From positions 8,971 to 25,852 of the forward strand of contig PLXU01000028.1 in assembly GCA_003151555.1 (NCBI GenBank): a stretch of 16,882 nucleotides of DNA, read 5' to 3'. This document shows, piece after piece, positions 1-6,934 of this stretch. The translations under genes and the position numbers were made by a program. The notes below the pieces were generated by a model. It was not told the DNA's origin, ran no database searches, and saw only the letters and a list, made by a program, of their open reading frames with translations. This DNA comes from Acidimicrobiaceae bacterium. Its GTDB lineage: Bacteria > Actinomycetota > Acidimicrobiia > Acidimicrobiales > RAAP-2. Each line of letters opens with the position of its first letter. Within the stretch, counting starts at the first letter, position 1.

Positions 1-857
1 GGGCCGTCAAGGAGATGGAACGTCGCTACGACCTGTTGGCCGAGAGCGGCGCGCGTGACATCACCAGCTACCAGCAGATGATCGAGAACGGCGAACTCGT
101 GCCCGAACCGAGCGACCGCGAAGTGATCGCGGAAGTCTTTGAACGAACGACCGGACTGGCCCCGGACATCGAGGAGTTGCCGGGCCCGGAGGAGCTTCCC
201 TACATCGTCATCGTCGTCGACGAGCTCAACGACCTCATGATGGTGGCGGCGCGCGACGTGGAAGAGTCGGTGGTGCGCATTGCCCAGATGGCCCGCGCGG
301 TCGGCATCCACCTGGTGCTCGCCACTCAACGACCAAGCGTCGACGTCATCACCGGGGTCATCAAGGCCAACGTGCCCAGTCGCATGGCCTTCGCAGTCTC
401 GTCACTGGCCGACAGTCGGGTCATCCTGGACCAGGCCGGAGCCGAACGGCTGATTGGCAAGGGCGACATGTTGTTGGTGACCGCCTCGAGCAACATCGCG
501 CGCCGCTTGCAGTCGCCGTGGGTGTCCGAAGAAGAGGTGCGCCGAGTGGTGGAATTCTGGCGCGCTCAGGGCGGGCGACAAGAGTCGGTGGTGGCCTTGG
601 ACATTCCTGCAAGCCGCGCGGACGGATCGGCCAGCGGCGACGACGACGAAGTGTTGGTCCTGGCTCGCGACCTCGTGTTGCAATATCAGCAGGGATCAAC
701 CTCGATGCTGCAGCGCAAACTGCGCGTCGGATTTGCGCGGGCCGGACGGATCATGGACCAGCTCGAAGAAGAAGGCATCGTAGCCGCCGGCGATGGTTCC
801 AAGGCCCGTCGTGTGTTAGTGACTCGTGAAGAGTACGACCAGCAGACCTCGCTGTAA
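1..857 (+). CDS. ftsK: DNA translocase FtsK, C-terminal part (5' end outside window)
   Basis: FtsK/SpoIIIE is a membrane-anchored hexameric ATPase that pumps DNA through the closing division septum and activates XerCD recombination at dif. Only the last ~285 residues are present; the frame opens at base 3 with Ala-Val-Lys-Glu-Met-Glu-Arg-Arg-Tyr, the family's conserved MERRY block. The Walker B strand YIVIVVDELNDLMM (bases 201-242) has Asn where most members have Ala (DELADLM). It is followed by HLVLATQRPSVDVITGVIK and the PSRMAF block. A low-complexity Ser/Asp stretch (~600-650) leads to the gamma winged helix (~655-830), with STSMLQRKLRVGFARAGR and QLEEEGIV, which reads KOPS/FtsK-orienting sequences in known homologues. 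The Walker A motif and membrane anchor lie upstream of the window. The stop TAA is 3 bases before the next gene, so co-transcription is likely. Identification is firm. Confidence 0.96.
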   Translation, partial: AVKEMERRYDLLAESGARDITSYQQMIENGELVPEPSDREVIAEVFERTTGLAPDIEELPGPEELPYIVIVVDELNDLMMVAARDVEESVVRIAQMARAVGIHLVLATQRPSVDVITGVIKANVPSRMAFAVSSLADSRVILDQAGAERLIGKGDMLLVTASSNIARRLQSPWVSEEEVRRVVEFWRAQGGRQESVVALDIPASRADGSASGDDDEVLVLARDLVLQYQQGSTSMLQRKLRVGFARAGRIMDQLEEEGIVAAGDGSKARRVLVTREEYDQQTSL

Positions 858-860
858 TCC

Positions 861-2093
861 GTGAGCCGCCGACGCAGACCTCGCCGTAGCACTTCGCGCG
901 GCCACGTCGCGCGTTTCGTGGCCTTGATCCTCGGCGCGGCGATGGCCGCCGGACTGATCGTGGGCATGCAGGCGCCGCTCTTGCACCGCCGCGCCACGGT
1001 GCACGTCACGTTGGGGACCATTCGCGCGACGACCAGCTCGACGCCGTCGATCGTGTGGCCGTCAGTGGGCAGCGCCGCCCTGGTCATTCCCTCATTGGGT
1101 GTGCAGAAGAGTTGGCACGATCGGGTGGTGCCCATCGCCAGTTTGACCAAGTTGATGACGGCCTACGTTGTCCTAAAGAAGTTGCCGCTCTCGATCGGCC
1201 AGAGCGGACCCTGTGTCACCATCTCGGACAGTGACGTCGCTTCCTACGACGCGCTCTCGGCGCAGGACGAGTCGGGCGTCCTGGTTGCAACGGGCGAAAG
1301 TCTCTGCGAGAGCGATCTACTCAATGGCCTCTTGGTGGCCTCGGCCAGTAACTACGCGGTGCTATTGGCCAACATGGTTTCGGGGAGCCTCGCGGACTTT
1401 GTGACCCTGATGAATCAGACGGCGCGATCGCTCGGCCTCACCGGCACGACTTACGCCGACGCCTCGGGGTTCGATCCCGGCTCCGTGTCGACCGCACTCG
1501 ATCAAGCGCGCCTGGCGGTGCTGCTCATGCGCTCGTCGCTGGTGCGTTCCATCGTCGACCAAACTAGTGTGACGTTGCCCGTGGCGGGCTTGGTCGATTC
1601 GTTCACCCCGTACGTCGGCACAAAGCACGTGATCGGCGTGAAGTCGGGACGGACCTCGGCGGCCGGTGGATGCGACGTGCTGGCCATGACGTTCCAACTG
1701 GGGACCACGACCAGGACCGTCTACGCCGTGGTCCTGGGACAAGAGGGCGGCGATCTGCTGGGCCCGGCGGGCAGCGCCGCGCTGGCGCTGGCCCAGTCGG
1801 GCCTCATTGGTCAATTGCCCCACTCGCACGACTTCGTGACCACTCAGTCGTTCGGCACGCTGGGATGGGGAAGTCGACGGGCGAGTTTCGGTGTCGCGAC
1901 GAACACCGACGTCACGTGGTCGCATTCGCGGGCGACCCTTCGCGTCGACGTGCGCATGAGGCGACTGAAGGGGCCGATCCATCGCGGCGAAACGGTGGGT
2001 TGGCTGATCGTGCACGCGACCAAGCTGCGCCGCCTCGAACTCGTGGCCCGCGGCAGTGTTTCACCCCTGTCACTCTGGCAACGCTTAATCTGA
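861..2093 (+). CDS. D-alanyl-D-alanine carboxypeptidase-like protein (peptidase S11 family)
   Basis: S11 enzymes remove the terminal D-Ala from peptidoglycan pentapeptides outside the membrane. The 410-residue product starts at GTG, 3 bases after ftsK. An Arg-rich N-terminus and a hydrophobic segment at residues ~18-40 form an uncleaved anchor or signal peptide. The penicillin-binding motifs are in order. S94-L-T-K97 carries the nucleophile and general base. The second motif reads S161-A-S163, where the family has Ser-x-Asn (SANNYA in many actinobacterial relatives; here SASNYA). K261-S-G263 replaces the usual KTG, followed by the typical TSAAGG. Residues ~310-410 form a C-terminal beta-rich segment without an obvious membrane anchor. 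Linkage to ftsK fits a cell-wall role at division. Because the SxN motif is altered, activity is not certain: it may be a carboxypeptidase with a relaxed second motif or a modified, possibly regulatory, relative. The family call is firm; I leave the symbol empty because dacA, dacB and dacC-type paralogues cannot be separated here. Confidence 0.87.
   Translation: MSRRRRPRRSTSRGHVARFVALILGAAMAAGLIVGMQAPLLHRRATVHVTLGTIRATTSSTPSIVWPSVGSAALVIPSLGVQKSWHDRVVPIASLTKLMTAYVVLKKLPLSIGQSGPCVTISDSDVASYDALSAQDESGVLVATGESLCESDLLNGLLVASASNYAVLLANMVSGSLADFVTLMNQTARSLGLTGTTYADASGFDPGSVSTALDQARLAVLLMRSSLVRSIVDQTSVTLPVAGLVDSFTPYVGTKHVIGVKSGRTSAAGGCDVLAMTFQLGTTTRTVYAVVLGQEGGDLLGPAGSAALALAQSGLIGQLPHSHDFVTTQSFGTLGWGSRRASFGVATNTDVTWSHSRATLRVDVRMRRLKGPIHRGETVGWLIVHATKLRRLELVARGSVSPLSLWQRLI
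2086..2091 (+). promoter_or_regulatory. Putative -10 element for leaderless thrB transcript
   Basis: TAATCT matches the TANNNT -10 consensus and ends exactly 6 bases before the thrB ATG, so the expected transcription start falls on or beside the A of the start codon. No Shine-Dalgarno sequence precedes thrB (the spacer is GACAAG) and I see no good -35 box. The element sits inside the last codons of the preceding carboxypeptidase gene. The same layout recurs before miaB and dapD. This is inferred from sequence only. Confidence 0.45.
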
Positions 2094-2097
2094 CAAG

Positions 2098-2946
2098 ATG
2101 TTCGCTCGCGTTCCCGCCAGTTCGGCCAACCTCGGACCGGGTTTCGATTCACTGGCCGTGGCGCTGGACCTGTACGTGGAAGTGTCCATCGATCCCGCCG
2201 ACACGCTCGAGGTAACGAGCGAGGGTTTCGGGGCGGGGCTCTTTGACAATGCGGACCATCTCGCGGTCAGGGTGGCAGAAAGCGTGCTGGGCCACACCAA
2301 CTTCAAGATCCACGTCAATTCGCAGATCCCGCTTTCTCGCGGGCTGGGTTCGTCGGCCTCCCTGGCGTTGGCCGCGGCCGCGGCCGCCGACGCCGACGAT
2401 CCGCTGGCCGTGGCGGCTGCCCTCGACGGACACGCCGAGAACGCGGCCGCCTCGATGTACGGGGGTTTGGTGATCGCCAGCTACAGCGAACGTGACGGCG
2501 TCACGTCACGCTCGCTGGCGCTCGACAAGGCGTGGCGATTCGTGGTCGTCGTGCCCGAGCAAGAATTGGCGACGTCCGAGGCCCGACGGGTGCTGCCGAC
2601 AATGGTGCCCTTCAACGACGCCGTAAAGAATCTCAACTCGCTGGGACTCTTGATTGCCGGACTGGCCAATCATCACGACTTCGCGCCCTCGGCGATGGAT
2701 GACTACCTGCATCAGCCCTATCGCATGCCCCTGCTCTCGTTCGCCCAGCCGCTGCTGGACCTATTGCGCGACGCGGGCGCGCTGGGTTCGTGTTGGTCGG
2801 GGGCCGGTTCGGCCATGTTGGGTCTGGCGACGCAGTCCAGCGCGTTGGGCGTTGCCGAAGCGGCCAAGGAGTTCCTTCACCGCAATTCTCTGGCGGGCAC
2901 GGTCCTCACGCTGAGCGCCGACCTCACCGGACTCGTCACCCGTTGA
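2098..2946 (+). CDS. thrB: Homoserine kinase
   Basis: ThrB phosphorylates L-homoserine with ATP to O-phosphohomoserine, the substrate of threonine synthase. This is a cytoplasmic GHMP-family kinase. The 282-residue protein (slightly short of the usual ~300) opens with VPASSANLGPGFDSLAVAL (residues 5-23), the homoserine-kinase N-terminal signature. The Gly/Ser-rich ATP loop PLSRGLGSSAS is at 78-88. GHAENAAASMYGG (111-123), DDYLHQPYR (201-209) and GALGSCWSGAGSAM (227-240) follow, all characteristic of the family. ATG at 2098 lies 4 bases after the previous stop and is preceded by a TANNNT element rather than a ribosome-binding site. Its TGA overlaps the TTG start of an RhtA-like exporter, so the pair is probably one transcript. 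thrC and the homoserine dehydrogenase gene are not in the window. Function is very well supported. Confidence 0.95.
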   Translation: MFARVPASSANLGPGFDSLAVALDLYVEVSIDPADTLEVTSEGFGAGLFDNADHLAVRVAESVLGHTNFKIHVNSQIPLSRGLGSSASLALAAAAAADADDPLAVAAALDGHAENAAASMYGGLVIASYSERDGVTSRSLALDKAWRFVVVVPEQELATSEARRVLPTMVPFNDAVKNLNSLGLLIAGLANHHDFAPSAMDDYLHQPYRMPLLSFAQPLLDLLRDAGALGSCWSGAGSAMLGLATQSSALGVAEAAKEFLHRNSLAGTVLTLSADLTGLVTR

Positions 2947-3821
2947 GCGAGGCGCCGCGAACGTCTACGAGTCGCGCCCTGCGCGGCGCGCTGCTGGTGC
3001 TCTCGGGTGCCACGGTGATTCAGTGGTCGGCGGCGCTGGTGCGACCGGCGATCGTGGCGATCGGCCCCGCGGCGGCCAGTTCGTGGCGATTCTTCTTGGG
3101 CGCGATCGTGATCGTCGTAATCACCCGTCCCAAGCTGCGCACCTTGACTCGCGCGCAGTGGCTGGGTGCCTTCACGCTGGGTGCGACGGTGGCGTTGATG
3201 AATCAGGCCTTCTACCAGGCCATCGCGCGCATCCCCCTGGGTTCGGCGGTCGCGATCGAGTACATGGGTCCGTTCTTGGTGGCGGCGCTGGCCAAGCGTT
3301 CCCTGCGTCACTTCGCCTTCGTGGCGTTGGCCGGTCTCGGCGTCCTGGCGCTCACCCGCCCCGGTGGCGGCATCACCTTGGCGGGCGCCCTCTTCGCCGT
3401 CGTCGCCGGAGCGAGCTGGGCGGCCTACACGTTCGCTTCGCATCGGGTGGGCGGCAACACTGAGGGCTTCGGGGGACTCGCGGTCGCCATGGCCTTCGCG
3501 GCGCTCCTGACGCTGCCGTTCGGCCTCGGCTCAACGCACGTCGTGCTGAGCCACCCCTCGCTCCTGGGTCGACTGCTGGTGGTGGGCGTCATGGCGACGG
3601 TGCTGGGATTCGGCTTTGAGATGCAGGCCCTGCGACATCTCACGCCCTCCATTGTGAGCGTGTTGCTGGCCCTTGATCCGGCGGTGGCGTTTCTCATTGG
3701 TTGGCTCCTGTTGCACGAGCACGTCACCGCGTGGGACGTCGTGGGACTGGCCTGCGTGGTGCTCGCCGGCATTGGCGTGACCTACGACGTTGCCAAAGAG
3801 GATATAAAAGCGGCTCTATAG
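2943..3821 (+). CDS. EamA/DMT-family inner-membrane transporter, RhtA-like (putative threonine/homoserine exporter)
   Basis: The 292-residue protein has about ten hydrophobic segments, the two-fold EamA (DUF6) architecture of drug/metabolite transporters. FYQAIARIPLGSAVAIEYMG (about residues 92-111) and the C-terminal run LRHLTPSIVSVLLALDPAVA are especially like RhtA, which exports threonine and homoserine in Escherichia coli. I chose TTG at 2943 because it overlaps the thrB TGA (TTGA) and gives the normal family length; the open frame extends upstream to 2790, but only inside thrB. Translation is thus probably coupled to homoserine kinase, which supports homoserine or threonine as substrate and an overflow-relief role. 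Exact substrate cannot be read from sequence; some EamA members move other metabolites. The EamA family is firm, the RhtA assignment moderately so. Confidence 0.85.
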   Translation: MSEAPRTSTSRALRGALLVLSGATVIQWSAALVRPAIVAIGPAAASSWRFFLGAIVIVVITRPKLRTLTRAQWLGAFTLGATVALMNQAFYQAIARIPLGSAVAIEYMGPFLVAALAKRSLRHFAFVALAGLGVLALTRPGGGITLAGALFAVVAGASWAAYTFASHRVGGNTEGFGGLAVAMAFAALLTLPFGLGSTHVVLSHPSLLGRLLVVGVMATVLGFGFEMQALRHLTPSIVSVLLALDPAVAFLIGWLLLHEHVTAWDVVGLACVVLAGIGVTYDVAKEDIKAAL

Positions 3822-3824
3822 GCT
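3819..3824 (+). promoter_or_regulatory. Putative -10 element for leaderless miaB transcript
   Basis: TAGGCT fits TANNNT and is followed by exactly 6 bases (GGGGAG) and the miaB GTG. Its first three bases are the stop codon of the exporter gene, so part of the match could be chance. A GGGGAG sequence directly abuts the start codon, which is too close to work well as a Shine-Dalgarno. No clear -35 box is seen. Third member of the recurrent TANNNT-N6-RTG arrangement in this window. Confidence 0.35.
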
Positions 3825-3830
3825 GGGGAG

Positions 3831-5225
3831 GTGGCAACACCCAAAACCTTCGCCATTCGCACCTTTGGCTGTCAGATGAACGAGCACGACTCGGAGCGGC
3901 TGGCCGGCCTGATGGTCGCCGACGGTCTGGTGCGCGCGACCAATGATGACGAGGCTGACGTCATCATTTTCAACACCTGCACGATCCGAGAGAACGCCGA
4001 CCTCAAGCTCTACAGCGCGCTGGGCCAACTAAAGGCGCTCAAGGAGCAGCGGCCCGAAATGCAGATCGCCGTGGGCGGCTGTATGGCCCAAAAGGATCGC
4101 GGCGAGATCCTGGCCCGGGCCGCCTGGGTGGACGTGGTCTTTGGCACGCACAACCTCGCCTCGGCGCCGTCGCTGTTGAAGCGCTCGCGTCTCGAGGGAC
4201 CACTGGTCGAGATCTTGGACGCGCCAGACCCCGAAGCCAACCGCGAAATGGCGCCCGCGCTGTACGCGGTACGCGAGCTCGACTTCGCGGCGTGGATCAC
4301 GATTCAGACCGGCTGTGACAACAGTTGCGCCTTTTGCATCGTGCCCTCCGTGCGCGGCGGCGAGATCAGCCGGCCCTTCGACGACCTCGTCGAGGAGGCA
4401 ACCATGCTGGCCCGCTCGGGCGTGAGCGAGATCACCGTGCTCGGACAGAACGTGAACTCGTACGGTCGCGACATCACCAAGCGCGGACCGCTCTTCGCCC
4501 AGCTGCTGCGCGCGCTCGGCGACGTTGAGGGCATCGAGCGCATCAGGTTCACCAGCCCGCATCCCAAGGACCTGCGACCCGAGACCATCGCCGCCATGGC
4601 TCAGACTGAGGCCGTCTGTAATCAGTTGCACCTGCCGCTGCAGTCGGGGTCCAATCGCGTGCTCGCCGCCATGCGACGCGGCTACAGCGTGGAGCGCTAC
4701 TTGCAGCGCCTGAGTGACGCCCGCGAGGCGATTGAGGACCTGGCCGTCACGACGGACTTGATCGTGGGCTTTCCCGGCGAAAGCGACGCGGAGTTCGACG
4801 AGACGCTGGCGGTCGTCGCCGCGGCCGAGTTTGACTCGGCCTACACCTTCATCTTTTCTCCCCGGCCCGGGACCCGCGCCGCGGCCATGACCAATGACTT
4901 CGTCGCGAGCGACGTCATCAAGGAACGTTTCGAGCGCCTCAAGGCCGTGCTCGACCGCTCGGCGTTGCGCCGGCACGAAGCGCGGGTCGGACGGCGTGAA
5001 GAGGTGCTCGTTGAGGGGACCTCGCGGCGCAACGACGCGATGTTGTCGGGCCGCACCCGTCAGGGCAAGTTGATCCACTTTCCGGTGACCGACGAGTCGT
5101 TGCGCGCCGGATCGCTGGCCCTGGTGGACGTGGTGCACGGGGCGCCCTACCACCTCTTGGGCGAGTTCTCATCGCTCGTGCGCGCGCCGCGGCATCGAGT
5201 ACGAATCCCGCTGCTGCACTCGTGA
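3831..5225 (+). CDS. miaB: tRNA-2-methylthio-N6-dimethylallyladenosine synthase MiaB
   Basis: MiaB is a radical-SAM methylthiotransferase that adds a 2-methylthio group to i6A37 of tRNAs reading codons that begin with U. The 464-residue protein has the full layout. The N-terminal UPF0004 domain has auxiliary-cluster cysteines C14 (RTFGCQMNEHDSE), C50 (FNTCTIRENAD) and C84 (GGCMAQ). The radical-SAM Cx3Cx2C is C162, C166 and C169 (GCDNSCAFCIVPSVRGGE). A C-terminal TRAM RNA-binding domain covers about residues 385-450. GTG 3831 is the only sensible start: the frame is closed by the exporter stop just upstream, and the conserved domain begins at residue ~6. Its TGA overlaps miaA, whose product makes the i6A37 substrate, so the two enzymes act in sequence. 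The FNTCTIREN block and dimethylallyl partner favour MiaB over RimO or MtaB. Confidence 0.95.
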   Translation: MATPKTFAIRTFGCQMNEHDSERLAGLMVADGLVRATNDDEADVIIFNTCTIRENADLKLYSALGQLKALKEQRPEMQIAVGGCMAQKDRGEILARAAWVDVVFGTHNLASAPSLLKRSRLEGPLVEILDAPDPEANREMAPALYAVRELDFAAWITIQTGCDNSCAFCIVPSVRGGEISRPFDDLVEEATMLARSGVSEITVLGQNVNSYGRDITKRGPLFAQLLRALGDVEGIERIRFTSPHPKDLRPETIAAMAQTEAVCNQLHLPLQSGSNRVLAAMRRGYSVERYLQRLSDAREAIEDLAVTTDLIVGFPGESDAEFDETLAVVAAAEFDSAYTFIFSPRPGTRAAAMTNDFVASDVIKERFERLKAVLDRSALRRHEARVGRREEVLVEGTSRRNDAMLSGRTRQGKLIHFPVTDESLRAGSLALVDVVHGAPYHLLGEFSSLVRAPRHRVRIPLLHS

Positions 5226-6160
5226 TGAACCACGGCGGCATGGCCGTCGCGTTGGTGGGGCCGACGGCCGCGGGCAAGTCCGCGCTGGCCCACCGCCTGG
5301 CTCTGGCGAGCGACGGTGACATCGAAATTCTCGCCGTCGACGCCATGACCGTCTACCGCGGCATGGACCTCGCAACGGCCAAGCCCACGCGTGCACAACG
5401 CGAGGAGGTCCGCTACCACCTGCTCGATCTCATTGAGCCCCGCGAAGAGTTCACCGTGGCGGCCTACCAGCACGCGGCTCTCGACGCGGTGAACGAGGTG
5501 TGGGCGAACGGCCATTCGGTACTCTACGTGGGCGGGACCGGATTGTACGGCCGAGCCGTGCTCGACAACCTCGACATTCCCTCTCGCTACCCCGCGGTGC
5601 ACGCGCAACTGGAGGTGCGCGCTGAGCACGAACTGGCCCAGCTCTATGACGAGCTGGCCCAGCTCGATCCGCTCGCGGCGAGTCGAATGGAGCCCACTAA
5701 CGCACGACGCATTGTTCGCGCGCTCGAAGTGACGCTCGCCAGCGGGCGGCCATTCTCGTCCTACGGTGCGGGACTGCGCACCTACGGTCAAGTGCGCGTT
5801 GTCCAAGTGGGGTTGCGAGGTGACCTGACCGAGCTCGACGAGCATATCGCCACGCGGTTTCACGCCTGGATGGACAACGGCCTGCTCGACGAAGTCGCTT
5901 CGCTGGCGCGCACCCCGGGCGGAGTGAGCCGCACGGCCCGCCAGGCCGTGGGTTACCGTGAACTGCTTCGTCACGTGGAACAGGGAGCGGTGCTCGAGGA
6001 GTGCGTGAACGAGGCCATCACACGGAGTCGCCGTCTGGCCCGGCGTCAACGCTCGTGGTTCCAGCGCGACCCGCGCATTGAATGGTTTGAGGAACCGGAG
6101 CGTGCCGCGCTGCGCCTGGCGCAGGTGCTTGGTAGCCCCGACGGCTTCGTGCGAGACTGA
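5225..6160 (+). CDS. miaA: tRNA dimethylallyltransferase MiaA
   Basis: MiaA transfers dimethylallyl from DMAPP to N6 of A37 in tRNA, giving i6A37 for MiaB. The 311-residue protein starts with a P-loop GPTAAGKSALA (residues 12-22), then VDAMTVYRGMDLATAKPT (38-55; most relatives have DSMQVYRGMDIGTAKPT), VGGTGLY (102-108), an ARRIVRALEV block, TARQAVGYREL and the C-terminal RLARRQRSWFQRDPRIEWF. Three starts are possible: GTG 5222, ATG 5225 and ATG 5240. I chose ATG 5225, which overlaps the miaB stop by one base, but the P-loop is intact from any of them. The gene ends immediately before the dapF ATG (TGAATG), so it lies in the middle of a tight operon. Identification is firm; only the exact start is uncertain. 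Confidence 0.95.
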   Translation: MNHGGMAVALVGPTAAGKSALAHRLALASDGDIEILAVDAMTVYRGMDLATAKPTRAQREEVRYHLLDLIEPREEFTVAAYQHAALDAVNEVWANGHSVLYVGGTGLYGRAVLDNLDIPSRYPAVHAQLEVRAEHELAQLYDELAQLDPLAASRMEPTNARRIVRALEVTLASGRPFSSYGAGLRTYGQVRVVQVGLRGDLTELDEHIATRFHAWMDNGLLDEVASLARTPGGVSRTARQAVGYRELLRHVEQGAVLEECVNEAITRSRRLARRQRSWFQRDPRIEWFEEPERAALRLAQVLGSPDGFVRD

Positions 6161-6934
6161 ATGGTAGTGACCCTACGCAACCTTCAAAAATGGCACGGGG
6201 CGGGAAATGATTTTCTCGTCGATGTGCTCAAGGACGGCGACTCGGCCTGGTGGAACGCCGATCGGGCCCGGGCCGTGTGTCAACGTGCGACGGGCGTGGG
6301 CGCGGACGGACTGCTGATCGCCACGCTGGGCACCCCCATAAAGATGGATCTCTACAACGCCGACGGCTCGCTGGCCGAGATGTCAGGCAACGGTATCCGT
6401 TGCCTGGCGGCCGCAGTGCGTCAAGTCACTCAGGAGCAGTGGCACTCATTGGAGGTGCTCACCGGTGCTGGCCTGCGCACCGTCACCCTGGCGATGGACG
6501 GCGACGCCGGGTACGGCGGGGTGTCGATGGGCGAGGTGGCGTTCGGTCACGACTTGGACGGGTCCCTGGGCGTCGCCTACGTGGGCAATCCGCACGTGGT
6601 GGTGCTCGACGACGACGCCTGGCCCGACGTGCAGCGTGAGGCCATCGCGCTACGTCTGTCGAGCATGGAGGGCGGGGCCAACGTGGAATTCGTCACGCCG
6701 ATCGACCGGGGCCACCTACGAATGAGTGTCATCGAACGTGGCGTGGGCTGGACGCTGGCCTGCGGCACCGGCTCGGTCGCCGCCGCGGCGGTGTTTCATC
6801 GTGAGGGTTTGTGCGAAAACGACGTGGTGATCGACAATCCCGGTGGCGCGCTGCGAGTCCAACTGGAGCACGGTCGGGCGACGCTGAGCGGACCGGTGCA
6901 GTTCATTGCGAACGTGGAGTGGCTCGAAGTTTGA
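6161..6934 (+). CDS. dapF: Diaminopimelate epimerase, with Ser at the first catalytic Cys position
   Basis: DapF interconverts LL- and meso-diaminopimelate by a two-cysteine, cofactor-free mechanism in the cytoplasm; the product feeds peptidoglycan and lysine. The 257-residue protein carries the N-terminal KWHGAGNDFLV (10-20), YNADGS (65-70) and the second active-site motif ERGVGWTLACGTGS with Cys201. The first motif, normally CGNG with the catalytic Cys, reads MSGNGIRC: residue 75 is Ser (TCA at 6383-6385) and the nearest cysteine is Cys81. Everything else is typical, including the GANVEFV block (172-178). ATG 6161 follows the miaA stop directly; GTG 6167 is an alternative. Its TGA overlaps the TTG start of hflX. 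Neighbouring dapC, dapD and dapE support the pathway role. The family is certain; how the Ser75 variant catalyses, or whether another epimerase exists, is not. Confidence 0.93.
   Translation: MVVTLRNLQKWHGAGNDFLVDVLKDGDSAWWNADRARAVCQRATGVGADGLLIATLGTPIKMDLYNADGSLAEMSGNGIRCLAAAVRQVTQEQWHSLEVLTGAGLRTVTLAMDGDAGYGGVSMGEVAFGHDLDGSLGVAYVGNPHVVVLDDDAWPDVQREAIALRLSSMEGGANVEFVTPIDRGHLRMSVIERGVGWTLACGTGSVAAAAVFHREGLCENDVVIDNPGGALRVQLEHGRATLSGPVQFIANVEWLEV

Noticed and set aside
2790..2942. Upstream extension of the exporter reading frame inside thrB
   Set aside because: The extra translation is Gly/Arg/His-rich out-of-frame thrB sequence; the TTG at the thrB stop gives the normal EamA length.
3790..3808. 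TTGCCA and TATAAA upstream of miaB as a -35/-10 pair
   Set aside because: They are only 7 bases apart, which is not a workable promoter spacing, and both lie inside the exporter coding sequence.
6811..6930. Upstream extension of the hflX frame inside dapF
   Set aside because: It adds out-of-frame dapF sequence with no HflX similarity; from TTG 6931 the length and N-terminus fit the family.
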